Origin: VRUE01 sp036379955
GTDB taxonomy: Bacteria; Actinomycetota; Thermoleophilia; Solirubrobacterales; 70-9
Assembly: GCA_036379955.1 (NCBI GenBank)
Contig: DASVFR010000037.1
Span: forward strand, 37,445-101,444
Length of the DNA stretch: 64,000 nt
Direction: 5' to 3'
The notes under the pieces are model-generated. The model saw only the letters and a list, made by a program, of their open reading frames with translations, did not search any database and had not been told where the DNA came from. The translations under genes and the position numbers were made by a program. This document shows positions 56,691-64,000 of the stretch, one piece after another. Every line of letters begins with the position of its first letter. The stretch's first letter is position 1.

Positions 56691-56789
56691 CCTGACGGCG
56701 GCGGACCGGCTCAGGGCGGCGTCCTCAGGAGCCCGAATAGCGCTGCTGTTCGGGCTCCTTGCGTTCTTGCCCTGATTGGTCCGGCGCTC
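56691..56789. repeat. Palindromic element, family B copy 2 (inverted, downstream of groEL)
   Basis: Read on the minus strand, it aligns with 11270-11370 over nearly its full length, sharing GAGCGCCGGACCAA, the AGCAGCGCTATTCGG core and GAGGACGCCG. The centre 56727-56759 is a 15-bp hairpin with one G-T pair and a GCT loop, and it can act as a terminator for groESL. The outer 20-bp arms of copy 1 are absent here. Confidence 0.8.
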
Positions 56790-56934
56790 GTCAGCCGCAC
56801 ACCCCGGATCTTCCGAGACAGGCCCAAGGCGTCGAAAACCGAAAACCACGTGTGAACTCCCGAGACAGGTTTCCGGGCGTGATTCGGCACGTTCAGCGCG
56901 CCACCCACGCGCCCAGTCCCGCCACGCTCCCAAT

Positions 56935-57945
56935 GTGTCCGCCACCCCCCACCCCTCCCAGGCCGACGGGCCGATTTGCGCTGACATAGAGCGCTTTTCG
57001 GCCCGTCGGCCCGGTCTCGATGCGGCCATTGGTGAGTTGGCCGCTCGACAGCATGGGGTGGTCTCGCTTGAGCAACTGGTTTCTCTCGGGCTTTCAGTTA
57101 GAGGTGTCCAGCAGCGAGCCCTGAGCGGGCGCCTCTGGCGGGTCAATCAGGCCGTCTACGCGGTGGGCCACAAGCCGCTGACGTGGGAGGCGCGATTGAT
57201 GGCCGCCGTCCTTGCGTGCGGGCCCGGTGCTGTGATCTCGCACCGCTCGGCCGTCGAGCTCTGGAAGCTGCGGGAGGCTCGGCAGGAGCCGGTCGATGTC
57301 ACCGCACCCAACCGCCGCGGTCGCATTCCTTCGGGCATTCGGTCCCACCGAGACGATCGTCTGACTGCAGTGGAGCGGACTGAGGTTCTCGGCATTCCCT
57401 GTGTATCCGTTTCACGGGCTCTGCTCGATTTTGCGGCGGTGGCCCCGACCTGGGAGTTGCGCAGAGCGGTGTCAGAGGCGGAGGTGCTGCGCATTCTTGA
57501 CCACACAGAGGTACGCAGGACCATTCGGCGCCACCGCGGTCGGCGAGGTGTTGCCCGTCTGCGGATGGTGATGGACGAAATCCGCCCGGAGACAAAGCGA
57601 ACACGCAGTGAGATGGAGCGGGAGTTCTTGCGCCTATGTGAGAAGGCTGGCTTGCCCACTCCAAAGGTCAACGTATCGATGCGCGTCGCCGGACGTACGC
57701 AGAAGCCCGACTTTCTCTGGCCGAACGCCGGTCTGATCGTCGAAGCCGATAGTCGCACCTTCCACGACACCGATTCGGCATTCCAGGTGGATCGCAAACG
57801 GGAACAGCGCTTTCAACTGGCTGGCTGGGATGTTGCCCACTGCACATGGGAGCAGATATTCCAGAAGCCGGCTGCCCTGGCGCAGACCGTCCGGGGTCTC
57901 CTCCACCAGGCCGAACAACGTCGCCGACGGGCCGATTTGCGCTGA
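56935..57945 (+). CDS. AbiEi/DUF559-type protein (antitoxin-like N-terminus, Vsr-like C-terminus)
   Basis: About 336 residues from GTG 56935. After a repeat-encoded N-terminus (see family A copy 3) comes AIGELAARQHGVVSLEQLV, the AbiEi_4 winged-helix start, and LWRVNQAVYAVGHKPLTWEA. The C-terminal domain has TRSEMEREFLRLCEKAGLP, RTQKPDFLWPNAGLIVEADS and DRKREQRFQLAGWDV, the DUF559/Vsr-like nuclease fold with its D...E-x-D pattern. Such proteins accompany abortive-infection or mobile loci. Codon 1 could also be upstream in frame (ATG 56776). The 3' end runs into family A copy 4, which supplies the stop codon. Confidence 0.75.
   Translation: MSATPHPSQADGPICADIERFSARRPGLDAAIGELAARQHGVVSLEQLVSLGLSVRGVQQRALSGRLWRVNQAVYAVGHKPLTWEARLMAAVLACGPGAVISHRSAVELWKLREARQEPVDVTAPNRRGRIPSGIRSHRDDRLTAVERTEVLGIPCVSVSRALLDFAAVAPTWELRRAVSEAEVLRILDHTEVRRTIRRHRGRRGVARLRMVMDEIRPETKRTRSEMEREFLRLCEKAGLPTPKVNVSMRVAGRTQKPDFLWPNAGLIVEADSRTFHDTDSAFQVDRKREQRFQLAGWDVAHCTWEQIFQKPAALAQTVRGLLHQAEQRRRRADLR
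56961..57011 (+). repeat. Palindromic element, family A copy 3 (5' end of DUF559 gene)
   Basis: The 49-bp core is identical to copy 4. Arms GCCGACGGGCCGA and TCGGCCCGTCGGC flank TTTGCGCTGACATAGAGCGCTTT in abbreviated form. In frame it encodes ADGPICADIERFSARR at the beginning of the DUF559 protein. Confidence 0.88.
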
Positions 57946-57971
57946 CATAGAGCGCTTTTCGGCCCGTCGGC
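57923..57971 (+). repeat. Palindromic element, family A copy 4 (3' end of DUF559 gene)
   Basis: A direct repeat of copy 3, 962 bp away. The DUF559 gene reads it in a different frame and meets its TGA inside the element after RRADLR. Just 13 nt later the convergent glycoside-hydrolase-like gene ends, so the hairpin may terminate both. Confidence 0.88.
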
Positions 57972-57983
57972 CTCAGGGGGGGG

Positions 57984-59081
57984 CTACGGGGTGGCGGGAG
58001 CGGGGGGTGGCTTGGGGGGCAGGGGCGGCAGGGTGCCGGCGTTGTATTCGGCGTACTGGAGGAAGGTTTCGCGGCGTAGCTTGAGGCGCAGGGTGCTGGT
58101 CGTGCGCGGGTAGAGGCGCAGGTCGTAGGGATTGGCGCCGGGGCCGAAGCCGTTGTAGTAGACGAACATGCGCACGCGCGGGTGCTTGACCGTCCAGGCG
58201 ACCAGCTGCTTGACGAAGCGCGGTTCGTCTTTGCCGGAGACCGCCCACTCGGTGAGCGCCAGCGGCTTGCGCTTCCACTGCTTGCCGACGTAGAAGCGAT
58301 TGAAGTCCTTCCAGACCGGATAGTCGGAGTAGAAGTCGGTCCCGGCCCAGTCGACCCAGCGGGAGCCGGGCCAGTAATTACCGGGGAAGTTGCCCTTCAC
58401 GCGCGGCGAGCCGCCCGGAAGAGCGCTCCAGACGATGCTCACCGGCGCCGCGGGGAGCGCCGTGGGCGGCGGGCCCTTCGTCCGGTTGACCGGCGGCAGA
58501 CCGATTTCCGCCAGGGTTGCGTTGATCCCCTCCAGGGTTTGCCCGCCGCGGACGATCGCGACGATGCGGCGGAAGGCCTGCTTGTACCAGCCGGCGGTGT
58601 GTTCGCCGCCCTTCTGACTGCCGTCGCAGTCGATCGCCGACCAGGCGTTGAGGCAGCGGTTGGGCTCGCCCAGCGGCCGGATGTAGGCGGGCAGGCCGCG
58701 TTTGGCGAAGAAGTCGTTGAGCTGCAGCAGGTAGTCGTCGCCATAGCCGAGGGCGATCTGCTCCGGCGTGATCAGCTCGTTGAGCGTCTGGTCGTCGGTC
58801 GTCGCGATCGCCAGGATCGGCCGCGTTCCCGTTTCCCGCCAGCGTTCGTATGCCTGGTTGAGGCTGTTGCCCCAGGGGTGGAAGGTCTCGAGCAGCGCCG
58901 GGTGCTTGGCGAGCAGTTCGGTGAATTCGTTGAACTGCTGGGTTTCGCCCTGGTCGCTGGCGCCGAAGAGGATCGCCGGCTTGGGCGGAACAAGGGTCAG
59001 CGCGCGGGCCTGGCCGGCGAAGACCGCGGCCAGGATCAGCCCCGTTGCGAACGCTCGTCTAGTCGTCTTCCGCCAGGACAT
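57984..59081 (-). CDS. Secreted GH26-like (mannanase-type) glycoside hydrolase
   Basis: About 365 residues with a signal peptide (RRAFATGLILAAVFAGQARA). The barrel shows FHPWGNSLNQAYERWRETG, LPAYIRPLGEPNRCLNAW (acid/base Glu in a G-E-P motif) and PLALTEWAVSG (nucleophile Glu). A cluster of Pro ends the protein. The arrangement fits GH26/GH-A-like beta-mannanases. ATG 59081 overlaps the reductase gene end by 23 nt, so the two are coupled. Together with 11222 and 44284 it makes three secreted barrel proteins in the window. Confidence 0.72.
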   Translation of the reverse strand: MSWRKTTRRAFATGLILAAVFAGQARALTLVPPKPAILFGASDQGETQQFNEFTELLAKHPALLETFHPWGNSLNQAYERWRETGTRPILAIATTDDQTLNELITPEQIALGYGDDYLLQLNDFFAKRGLPAYIRPLGEPNRCLNAWSAIDCDGSQKGGEHTAGWYKQAFRRIVAIVRGGQTLEGINATLAEIGLPPVNRTKGPPPTALPAAPVSIVWSALPGGSPRVKGNFPGNYWPGSRWVDWAGTDFYSDYPVWKDFNRFYVGKQWKRKPLALTEWAVSGKDEPRFVKQLVAWTVKHPRVRMFVYYNGFGPGANPYDLRLYPRTTSTLRLKLRRETFLQYAEYNAGTLPPLPPKPPPAPATP

Positions 59082-59943
59082 CGCCCATCCTCCTCGGCTC
59101 GACCCCAAGCGCCTCGACGTCGGCCGTGCCACGCTCGCTCACCATCGGCACCTCCATCAGCTCGGCCTCCTCCCATGTCGCGAACACGGCCTCGCCGAAG
59201 ACGTTGCGGAGTGCGATCAACCCCCCGCGCACGAGCGGCAGCGGCATGTGGACCAGCGGCCGCGGCCGCCCTGCCACCCGACTGACCAGGTCCGACATCT
59301 CGTCGTAGCTGAGCGTCTCCGGCCCGGCCAGCTCATAGCGCACCTGCCCGCCTCGCTCTAGCCCGGCGACCACGCAGCGCGCGGCGTCGGCCGCCCAGAG
59401 CGGCTGGAATCGAGCGCGCCCGTCGCCCGAGACCGGCATCACCGGCAGAAAGGAGAAGCGGCGCAGCAGCGTCACCCATGGGTCGCTGCGGTCGTAGACG
59501 ATCGAGGGGGCGAAGATCGTCGTCTCCAGCGCCGAGGACGCGACGGCGCTCTCCGCCAGCCACTTGGCACGGAAGAAGCGAGTGCGCTGAGCCATCGAGG
59601 CGTCGAGGGCGCTGAAGAAGACGAAGCGCCGCACGCCGCTGCGCTCAGCCGCCCGCAGCAGGCGCACGCTCGCCAGCCCATTCAGCTCCTCGATCCGGTG
59701 CGGTGGCTGGTCGCGGATCGTCGCCGCCAGGTGAATCACCGTGTCGACGCCGCGCAACGCCTGGCGCACCAGGTAGGGGTCCGACATCTCGCCCAGGTCG
59801 CCGAGCGCGATCTGCACATCGACGCGGCGGGGCCCTAGTCGCCGCGGCTCGCGCACGAGGCAGCGCACTTCCTCGCCGCGCTCCAGCAGCAGCGGCAGCA
59901 GCCGCGACCCGATGCTCCCGGTGGCCCCCGTCAGCAGCAACAT
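59059..59943 (-). CDS. NmrA/NDUFA9-like NAD(P)-binding protein
   Basis: A 294-residue atypical SDR: LLLTGATGSIGSRLLPLLLE for the dinucleotide, VIHLAATIRDQPPHRIEEL, FVFFSALDAS and TIFAPSIVYDRSDPWV. There is no YxxxK motif (the position reads FFRAKWLAE), as in the NmrA and complex-I NDUFA9 groups that bind but may not turn over NAD(P). ATG 59943 is chosen because it directly begins the Rossmann strand. The role is unknown. Confidence 0.8.
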   Translation of the reverse strand: MLLLTGATGSIGSRLLPLLLERGEEVRCLVREPRRLGPRRVDVQIALGDLGEMSDPYLVRQALRGVDTVIHLAATIRDQPPHRIEELNGLASVRLLRAAERSGVRRFVFFSALDASMAQRTRFFRAKWLAESAVASSALETTIFAPSIVYDRSDPWVTLLRRFSFLPVMPVSGDGRARFQPLWAADAARCVVAGLERGGQVRYELAGPETLSYDEMSDLVSRVAGRPRPLVHMPLPLVRGGLIALRNVFGEAVFATWEEAELMEVPMVSERGTADVEALGVEPRRMGDVLAEDD

Positions 59944-60065
59944 GACGGCCGATGCTAGCTGGGGGCGCGCCTGGCGTCGCCCAATCTCTAAAATATGCGC
60001 TCGCGCTTTGGCGGGGGCCACGTGCCTCCGCCAGCACCGCAAACGACCCAGGAGAAAAGCATCGA

Positions 60066-60338
60066 ATGACCTACGTCATCGCCGAGCCGTGCATTGGACA
60101 GAAGGACAACTCGTGCGTCGAGGTTTGCCCCGTCGACTGCATCCACCCGACGCCTGACGAGCCCGACTACGACTCGGTCGAGATGCTCTACATCGATCCC
60201 GACGAGTGCATCGACTGCGACGCCTGCGTCGAGGCCTGCCCGGTCGACGCCTGCTTCGCCGAGGACCAGCTCCCGGCCGAGTGGGCCAAGTACGCCGAGA
60301 TCAACGCGAACTACTACAAGTCGAAGAGCGCGGCCTAG
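60066..60338 (+). CDS. fdxA: 7Fe ferredoxin (FdxA type)
   Basis: 90 residues. The first cluster motif is C-x7-C-x3-C-P (CIGQKDNSCVEVCPVDC), for a 3Fe-4S centre with an extra Cys. The second is CIDCDACVEACP, for 4Fe-4S. The acidic loop between (DEPDYDSVEMLYIDPDE) is typical of actinobacterial FdxA, an electron donor to cytochromes P450 and other oxidoreductases. It is divergent from the NmrA-like gene. Confidence 0.93.
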   Translation: MTYVIAEPCIGQKDNSCVEVCPVDCIHPTPDEPDYDSVEMLYIDPDECIDCDACVEACPVDACFAEDQLPAEWAKYAEINANYYKSKSAA

Positions 60339-60351
60339 AGCGCGCTCTTCT

Positions 60352-61512
60352 CTACGCCATCGGCAGCGGCGTGCCGCTGACCGGTGGCGGTGGCGGTTCG
60401 GCCGTCGCCGGAGCTGCCTGCAGCACCGGCAGCTCTTGCGGCGTCGCGGCGACGATGCCGCGTGCCGCCTGGCGGATTGCCTGCGAGGCGGGCGCGTCCG
60501 GATCCGCCGTGACCAGCGGCGTGCCGGCGTCGGCGTGCTCGCGCAGCGCCTCTGAGAGCGGCACCTTGCCGAGCAGCGGCACGTCGAGCTCGTCGGCGAG
60601 CAGCTGACCGCCGCCCTCGCCGAAGATCGTGAAGCGCTCGCCGTCGGGCGTGGTGAAGCCGGACATGTTCTCGATCGCCCCGAGCAGCTCGAGGTCGAAC
60701 TTCTGCGCCATGTCGGCGGCTCGCTTGGCGACCGTCTGCGCCGCGGGCTGCGGGGTGGTGACGAGGACGAACTTGGCTTGCGGAAGCAGCTGGGCGAGGG
60801 TCATCGAGACGTCGCCGGTTCCCGGCGGCAGGTCGAGCAGCAGGTACTCGAGCTCGCCCCAGGCGACGTCCTCGAGGAACTGCTGGATCGCCTTGTGCAG
60901 CATCGGCCCGCGCCAGACCACTGCCGAGTTCTCCTCGACGAAGAAGCCGATCGACATCACCTTGACGCCACCGGCGGCCTCCAGCGGCAGGATCTTGCGC
61001 TCCGCGTTCACGTCCGGCTTGCTGTTGACGCCGAGCATGCGCGGGATCGAGTAGCCGTAGACGTCGCAGTCAAGCGCCCCGGCGGGGTGGCCTTCGGCGC
61101 TCAGCGCCGCGGCCAGGTTCGAGGTCATCGTCGACTTGCCGACGCCGCCCTTGCCCGAGGCGACGCAGATCACGTTTTTGACCTGGGCAAGCGCCCCGGC
61201 CGGCAGCTTGCCGCGGCCGAGCGTCTGCTGCAGGCGCGTTTTCTCCTCGTCGGAGAGAACGTCGAAGCCGACCGCGACCTCGGTTACGCCCTCCAGCTCG
61301 GAGACCTGTTGGGCGACGGCCTGTTCGAAGTGCGAGCGGATCGGGCAGCCCGCGGTCGTCAGCGAGACGACGACCTCGACCCGGCCGCTCTCCTTGACCT
61401 CGATCGAGCGCACCATGCCCAGCTCGACGATTGAGCGGCGCAGCTCGGGGTCGATCACGGCGCGCAGCTTCTCGGTTATCTGATCCTGCGTCGGGAGCGG
61501 CATCGGAGCCAT
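60352..61512 (-). CDS. mrp: Mrp/NBP35-type Fe-S cluster carrier ATPase
   Basis: 386 residues. The N-terminal domain (about 1-90) is MIP18/DUF59-like: ITEKLRAVIDPELRRSIVEL and VSLTTAGCPIRSHFE. A P-loop NTPase of the MinD class follows, with the deviant Walker A VASGKGGVGKSTMTSNLAAA, DCDVYGYSIPRML and LLDLPPGTGDVSMTLAQ. The usual CxxC for the bridging cluster is not obvious in the C-terminal part. Its stop lies 14 nt from that of the convergent ferredoxin gene, so the two could be functionally linked in Fe-S assembly. Confidence 0.9.
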   Translation of the reverse strand: MAPMPLPTQDQITEKLRAVIDPELRRSIVELGMVRSIEVKESGRVEVVVSLTTAGCPIRSHFEQAVAQQVSELEGVTEVAVGFDVLSDEEKTRLQQTLGRGKLPAGALAQVKNVICVASGKGGVGKSTMTSNLAAALSAEGHPAGALDCDVYGYSIPRMLGVNSKPDVNAERKILPLEAAGGVKVMSIGFFVEENSAVVWRGPMLHKAIQQFLEDVAWGELEYLLLDLPPGTGDVSMTLAQLLPQAKFVLVTTPQPAAQTVAKRAADMAQKFDLELLGAIENMSGFTTPDGERFTIFGEGGGQLLADELDVPLLGKVPLSEALREHADAGTPLVTADPDAPASQAIRQAARGIVAATPQELPVLQAAPATAEPPPPPVSGTPLPMA

Positions 61513-61625
61513 TCTCGCAAAGGCGCTGCGGCGGCAGCCGGCGGCCCTTCCGTCCGGCCGGGGGGAGAGGTCACGGCCTCCGCGCCCTTAGTCCTCCTGC
61601 AAGCACCCGAGCAAGGAGGAGACGG

Positions 61626-63905
61626 ATGTCCGGTACAAGGGGCGGCCTCGGCCGCATCGTCGCAATTGGAATCGCGCTGGCCCTGGCGCTGTTGATGCTG
61701 GCGGCCAAGGAGGCGACGGCCGGCAAGTACTCGGTCGCCCAGTGCGGTTGGCACGTCGGCGCCGACGCCGGCTGGGCCGACAGCACCGGCGGCGCCAAGT
61801 TCCGTTCCGACTCCTTCTGCGCGACTCCGCCCGGCGCCGATCCCTTCGACGGCGCCCACCTGAAGAGCCTCACCCGCGATGGCCAGGGCACGGTCTCCGG
61901 CACGCGCTACGCGCGCTGGCGCTGGGAGGCGCCCGCCGGCACCGGCATCACCCGCGTCAGCGGCACCTGGTGGCACGCCCTCCACGACGGGATCGAGCAG
62001 CGCATCGGCGTGGCCACCTGGGGCGGTGGCTTCGCTCCTTTCGCCACCGCCTCGACCACCGACACCACCGCGCGTGACTTCGTCGCCGGCTTCTCGCCCC
62101 CCCAGCCGGCGCTCGAGGACCGCCTGCTATGCGCCCGGGCCGAGAGCAAGTGGTGCAGCGTCGATCCGGGCTCCTGGTCGGCGGTGCGAGCGCTGACGAT
62201 CACCGTCGAGGACGACAACCCGCCCGGCTCCTCGATCGATGGCGACATGCTGGCCGGCGGCTGGCTGCGCGGCGAGCGCAAGCTCGGCTACCGGGCGACC
62301 GACGTCGGCGCCGGGCTCAAGCGCACCGAAGCGACGATCGACGGCAGTCCGGTCTTCGGCCACGACCATCCCTGCAACACGGTCTCGGTTAGCAGTGAGC
62401 TGCGGGCGACGACGATGCGGCCCTGTCCGACGGAGCGCGAGGGCTACTACCAGCTTGCGACGACCAGGTTCAGCGACGGCCCACACACGGTCGGCCACTG
62501 CGCCACCGATTTCGCCGGCAACGTCAACTGCCTGCCGCCCCGCCAGATCCTGATCGACAACAACCCGCCGGCCCACCCGCGCGAACTGGCGCTCGGCGGC
62601 GGCGACGCCTGGCGCCGCGTCAACGACTTCGATCTCACCTGGGCCAATCCCGACCAGGCGCCGGCGAGCCCGATCGCCGGCGCCTCCTGGCGGATCGCCG
62701 GTCCGGCTGGCTACGACAGCGGCGCCAAGTTCGTCGCCGGTCGCGACCTCACCAGCCTGAACGACCTCTTCGCTCCCCACGCCGGCGCCTACACGCTGAG
62801 CGTCTGGCTGCGCGACGAAGCGGGCAACGAGTCCTCCACGGCGACCGCGTCTCTGCCATTGCGCTTCGACGACGTACCGCCCGGGGTCGCCTTCGAGGCC
62901 GCGGCGGGCGGCGAGGCGACGCCGGCGCAGGTCGTCGCCGACCTCAGCGACGCCCACTCCGGCCCGGCGAGCGGCGAGATCCACTACCGGCGCCTCGATG
63001 CGAAGGAGTGGGCCGAGTTGCCAGCAAAGTTCCAGCGCGGGGAGACGGCGGACGCGGCCAGGCTGATCGCCCAGCTGCCCAGCGATCTCAGCCCCGGCAC
63101 CTACGTCTTCCAGGCGGAGGCGCTCGATGCCGCCGGCAACGCCGCGAGCACGACGCGCCGGGCGGACGGCACCCAGATGACGGTGCGCAAGGTGGCGGGC
63201 GATCCGGTGGCGGGATTGGGCCGCGCCCAGCCGACCAGCGCCGGGGCGACCGGCGCCAAGACGCGGATCTACGCCCAGCTGCGCCGAGGTGGACGCGGCG
63301 GCACGGAGCTCGCCGTTCCGTTCGGCTCCGGCGCCACCCTCCGCGGCCGCCTGCTCGACGCCGAGGGAGTGGGGCTCGGCCACCGCACGCTGCGCGTCGT
63401 CTCGCGGCCCTCCCGAGGCGCCCTGCATGGGCGCCGGGTCGACCGCGTGCGCACCGGCCCGCACGGCCTCTTCCGGCTCGAGCTTCCCGCCGGCACCTCG
63501 CGCCGGATCTCGGTCTCCTTCCCCGGCGACGAGCGCCTCGCCTCCGCCTCGCGCGGCCCCCTCACCCTGCGCGTGCGCAGCGGCGTCGAGCTGCAGGTGA
63601 CCCCGCACCAGCTCCATACAGGCGAAGCGGTCCACTTCAGCGGTCACGTGCGCGCTCCGGGCGCTCCGATCCCACGCCGCGGCAAGCTGGTCGCGATCCA
63701 GTACCGCGAGGAGGCCACCGGCCACTGGCGCCCGATCCTCGTCACCCGCACCGACCACACCGGCCGCTTTCTCGCGACCTACCGCTTCCGCTACATCACC
63801 GCCACGGCCACGATCCACCTCCGAGCCCAAGCTCTCCCAGAAGAGCGCTGGCCGTACGCCCCCGGATCGTCGCCCTCGGTGCTCATCCACGTCTCGGGCT
63901 TCTAA
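61626..63905 (+). CDS. Large secreted Ig/beta-sandwich-repeat protein
   Basis: A 759-residue protein with AAGGAGG upstream of the ATG. The signal peptide is IVAIGIALALALLMLAA. The mature part is all beta. A 190-residue N-terminal domain with paired Cys (KYSVAQCGWH, FCATPPG) is followed by Ig-like modules with recurring VGHCATDFAGNVN, LRDEAGNESSTATA and ALDAAGNAASTTR strands. A last region has two carboxypeptidase-regulatory-like or Ig-like folds (LRGRLLDAEG, VHFSGHVRAPG). Such proteins are common in Solirubrobacterales, and their function is unknown. Nothing recognisable follows it up to the window end. Confidence 0.75.
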   Translation: MSGTRGGLGRIVAIGIALALALLMLAAKEATAGKYSVAQCGWHVGADAGWADSTGGAKFRSDSFCATPPGADPFDGAHLKSLTRDGQGTVSGTRYARWRWEAPAGTGITRVSGTWWHALHDGIEQRIGVATWGGGFAPFATASTTDTTARDFVAGFSPPQPALEDRLLCARAESKWCSVDPGSWSAVRALTITVEDDNPPGSSIDGDMLAGGWLRGERKLGYRATDVGAGLKRTEATIDGSPVFGHDHPCNTVSVSSELRATTMRPCPTEREGYYQLATTRFSDGPHTVGHCATDFAGNVNCLPPRQILIDNNPPAHPRELALGGGDAWRRVNDFDLTWANPDQAPASPIAGASWRIAGPAGYDSGAKFVAGRDLTSLNDLFAPHAGAYTLSVWLRDEAGNESSTATASLPLRFDDVPPGVAFEAAAGGEATPAQVVADLSDAHSGPASGEIHYRRLDAKEWAELPAKFQRGETADAARLIAQLPSDLSPGTYVFQAEALDAAGNAASTTRRADGTQMTVRKVAGDPVAGLGRAQPTSAGATGAKTRIYAQLRRGGRGGTELAVPFGSGATLRGRLLDAEGVGLGHRTLRVVSRPSRGALHGRRVDRVRTGPHGLFRLELPAGTSRRISVSFPGDERLASASRGPLTLRVRSGVELQVTPHQLHTGEAVHFSGHVRAPGAPIPRRGKLVAIQYREEATGHWRPILVTRTDHTGRFLATYRFRYITATATIHLRAQALPEERWPYAPGSSPSVLIHVSGF

Positions 63906-64000
63906 GGGGCGGTCGCGAATCGAGGTGAAGTCCGCTCGGGGGTTGAGTCTCGGCAGGGATGGGGCTGGGACGTTGGGGGTGGGGTCTCGGGGAACTCCCG

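Noticed and set aside
63906..64000. Possible gene start at the right edge
   Set aside because: The last 95 bases are G-rich with no ribosome-binding site or convincing frame.

Overview
The window reads as one high-GC bacterial chromosome segment, most likely from an actinobacterium of the Thermoleophilia/Solirubrobacterales type. That placement is inferred from the very high GC, the single-chain PafB-PafC WYL regulator, the actinobacterial-length Lhr helicase, the 7Fe ferredoxin and the many secreted glycoside-hydrolase-like proteins. There is no rRNA and no CRISPR array, and one unusual tRNA-like gene.

Layout. 1-9.9 kb: two membrane proteins, a PafBC regulator, a metallo-beta-lactamase-fold hydrolase, a penicillin-acylase-type Ntn hydrolase and a secreted DUF1906 protein. 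9.9-12.4 kb: a PIN toxin/antitoxin pair, a PPOX-family flavin/F420 protein and a secreted glycoside-hydrolase-like protein. 12.4-22.8 kb: polyprenol-phosphate-type GT2 enzymes, GT39/GT87-like membrane proteins and three sugar-nucleotide epimerases. 22.9-26.4 kb: a PIN toxin gene split by a visibly lower-GC 3.08-kb element with 20-bp terminal inverted repeats. It carries a GNAT module, a DNA methyltransferase with a nuclease-like tail, and a transposase remnant. 26.4-43.7 kb: the core surface-polysaccharide locus, with GT2/GT4 enzymes, a Wzx-like flippase, a Wzy-like polymerase fused to an extracytoplasmic domain, rmlA-rmlD-[tRNA-like]-rmlB-rmlC for dTDP-L-rhamnose, a VapBC pair, an initiating sugar-phosphate transferase and an O-antigen-ligase-like protein. 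43.7-64 kb: a secreted anchored protein, another glycoside-hydrolase-like protein, the Lhr helicase, a GNAT, a Crp/Fnr regulator, an RTX-repeat protein, groES-groEL under a CIRCE operator, an AbiEi/DUF559 protein, a GH26-like protein, an NmrA-type reductase, ferredoxin, Mrp ATPase and a large secreted Ig-like protein.

How the genes work together. Most of 12-44 kb serves one job: making nucleotide sugars, charging lipid carriers, extending, flipping and polymerising a surface glycan. Many of these genes overlap by 4 nt (ATGA), which indicates translational coupling. Toxin-antitoxin modules and the inserted element mark accessory spots between these blocks.

The two observations I rate highest are these. 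(1) Small nested palindromic repeats are scattered through the window, and several lie inside reading frames and stay open: three copies inside the Lhr helicase, one between the start codon and signal peptide of a secreted protein, and two bracketing the DUF559 gene. (2) A class-II tRNA-like gene in the rhamnose locus has an 8-bp acceptor stem, a 4-bp T stem, a 6-bp D stem and a GAT anticodon, and is followed by a 15-nt segment perfectly complementary to its anticodon arm.
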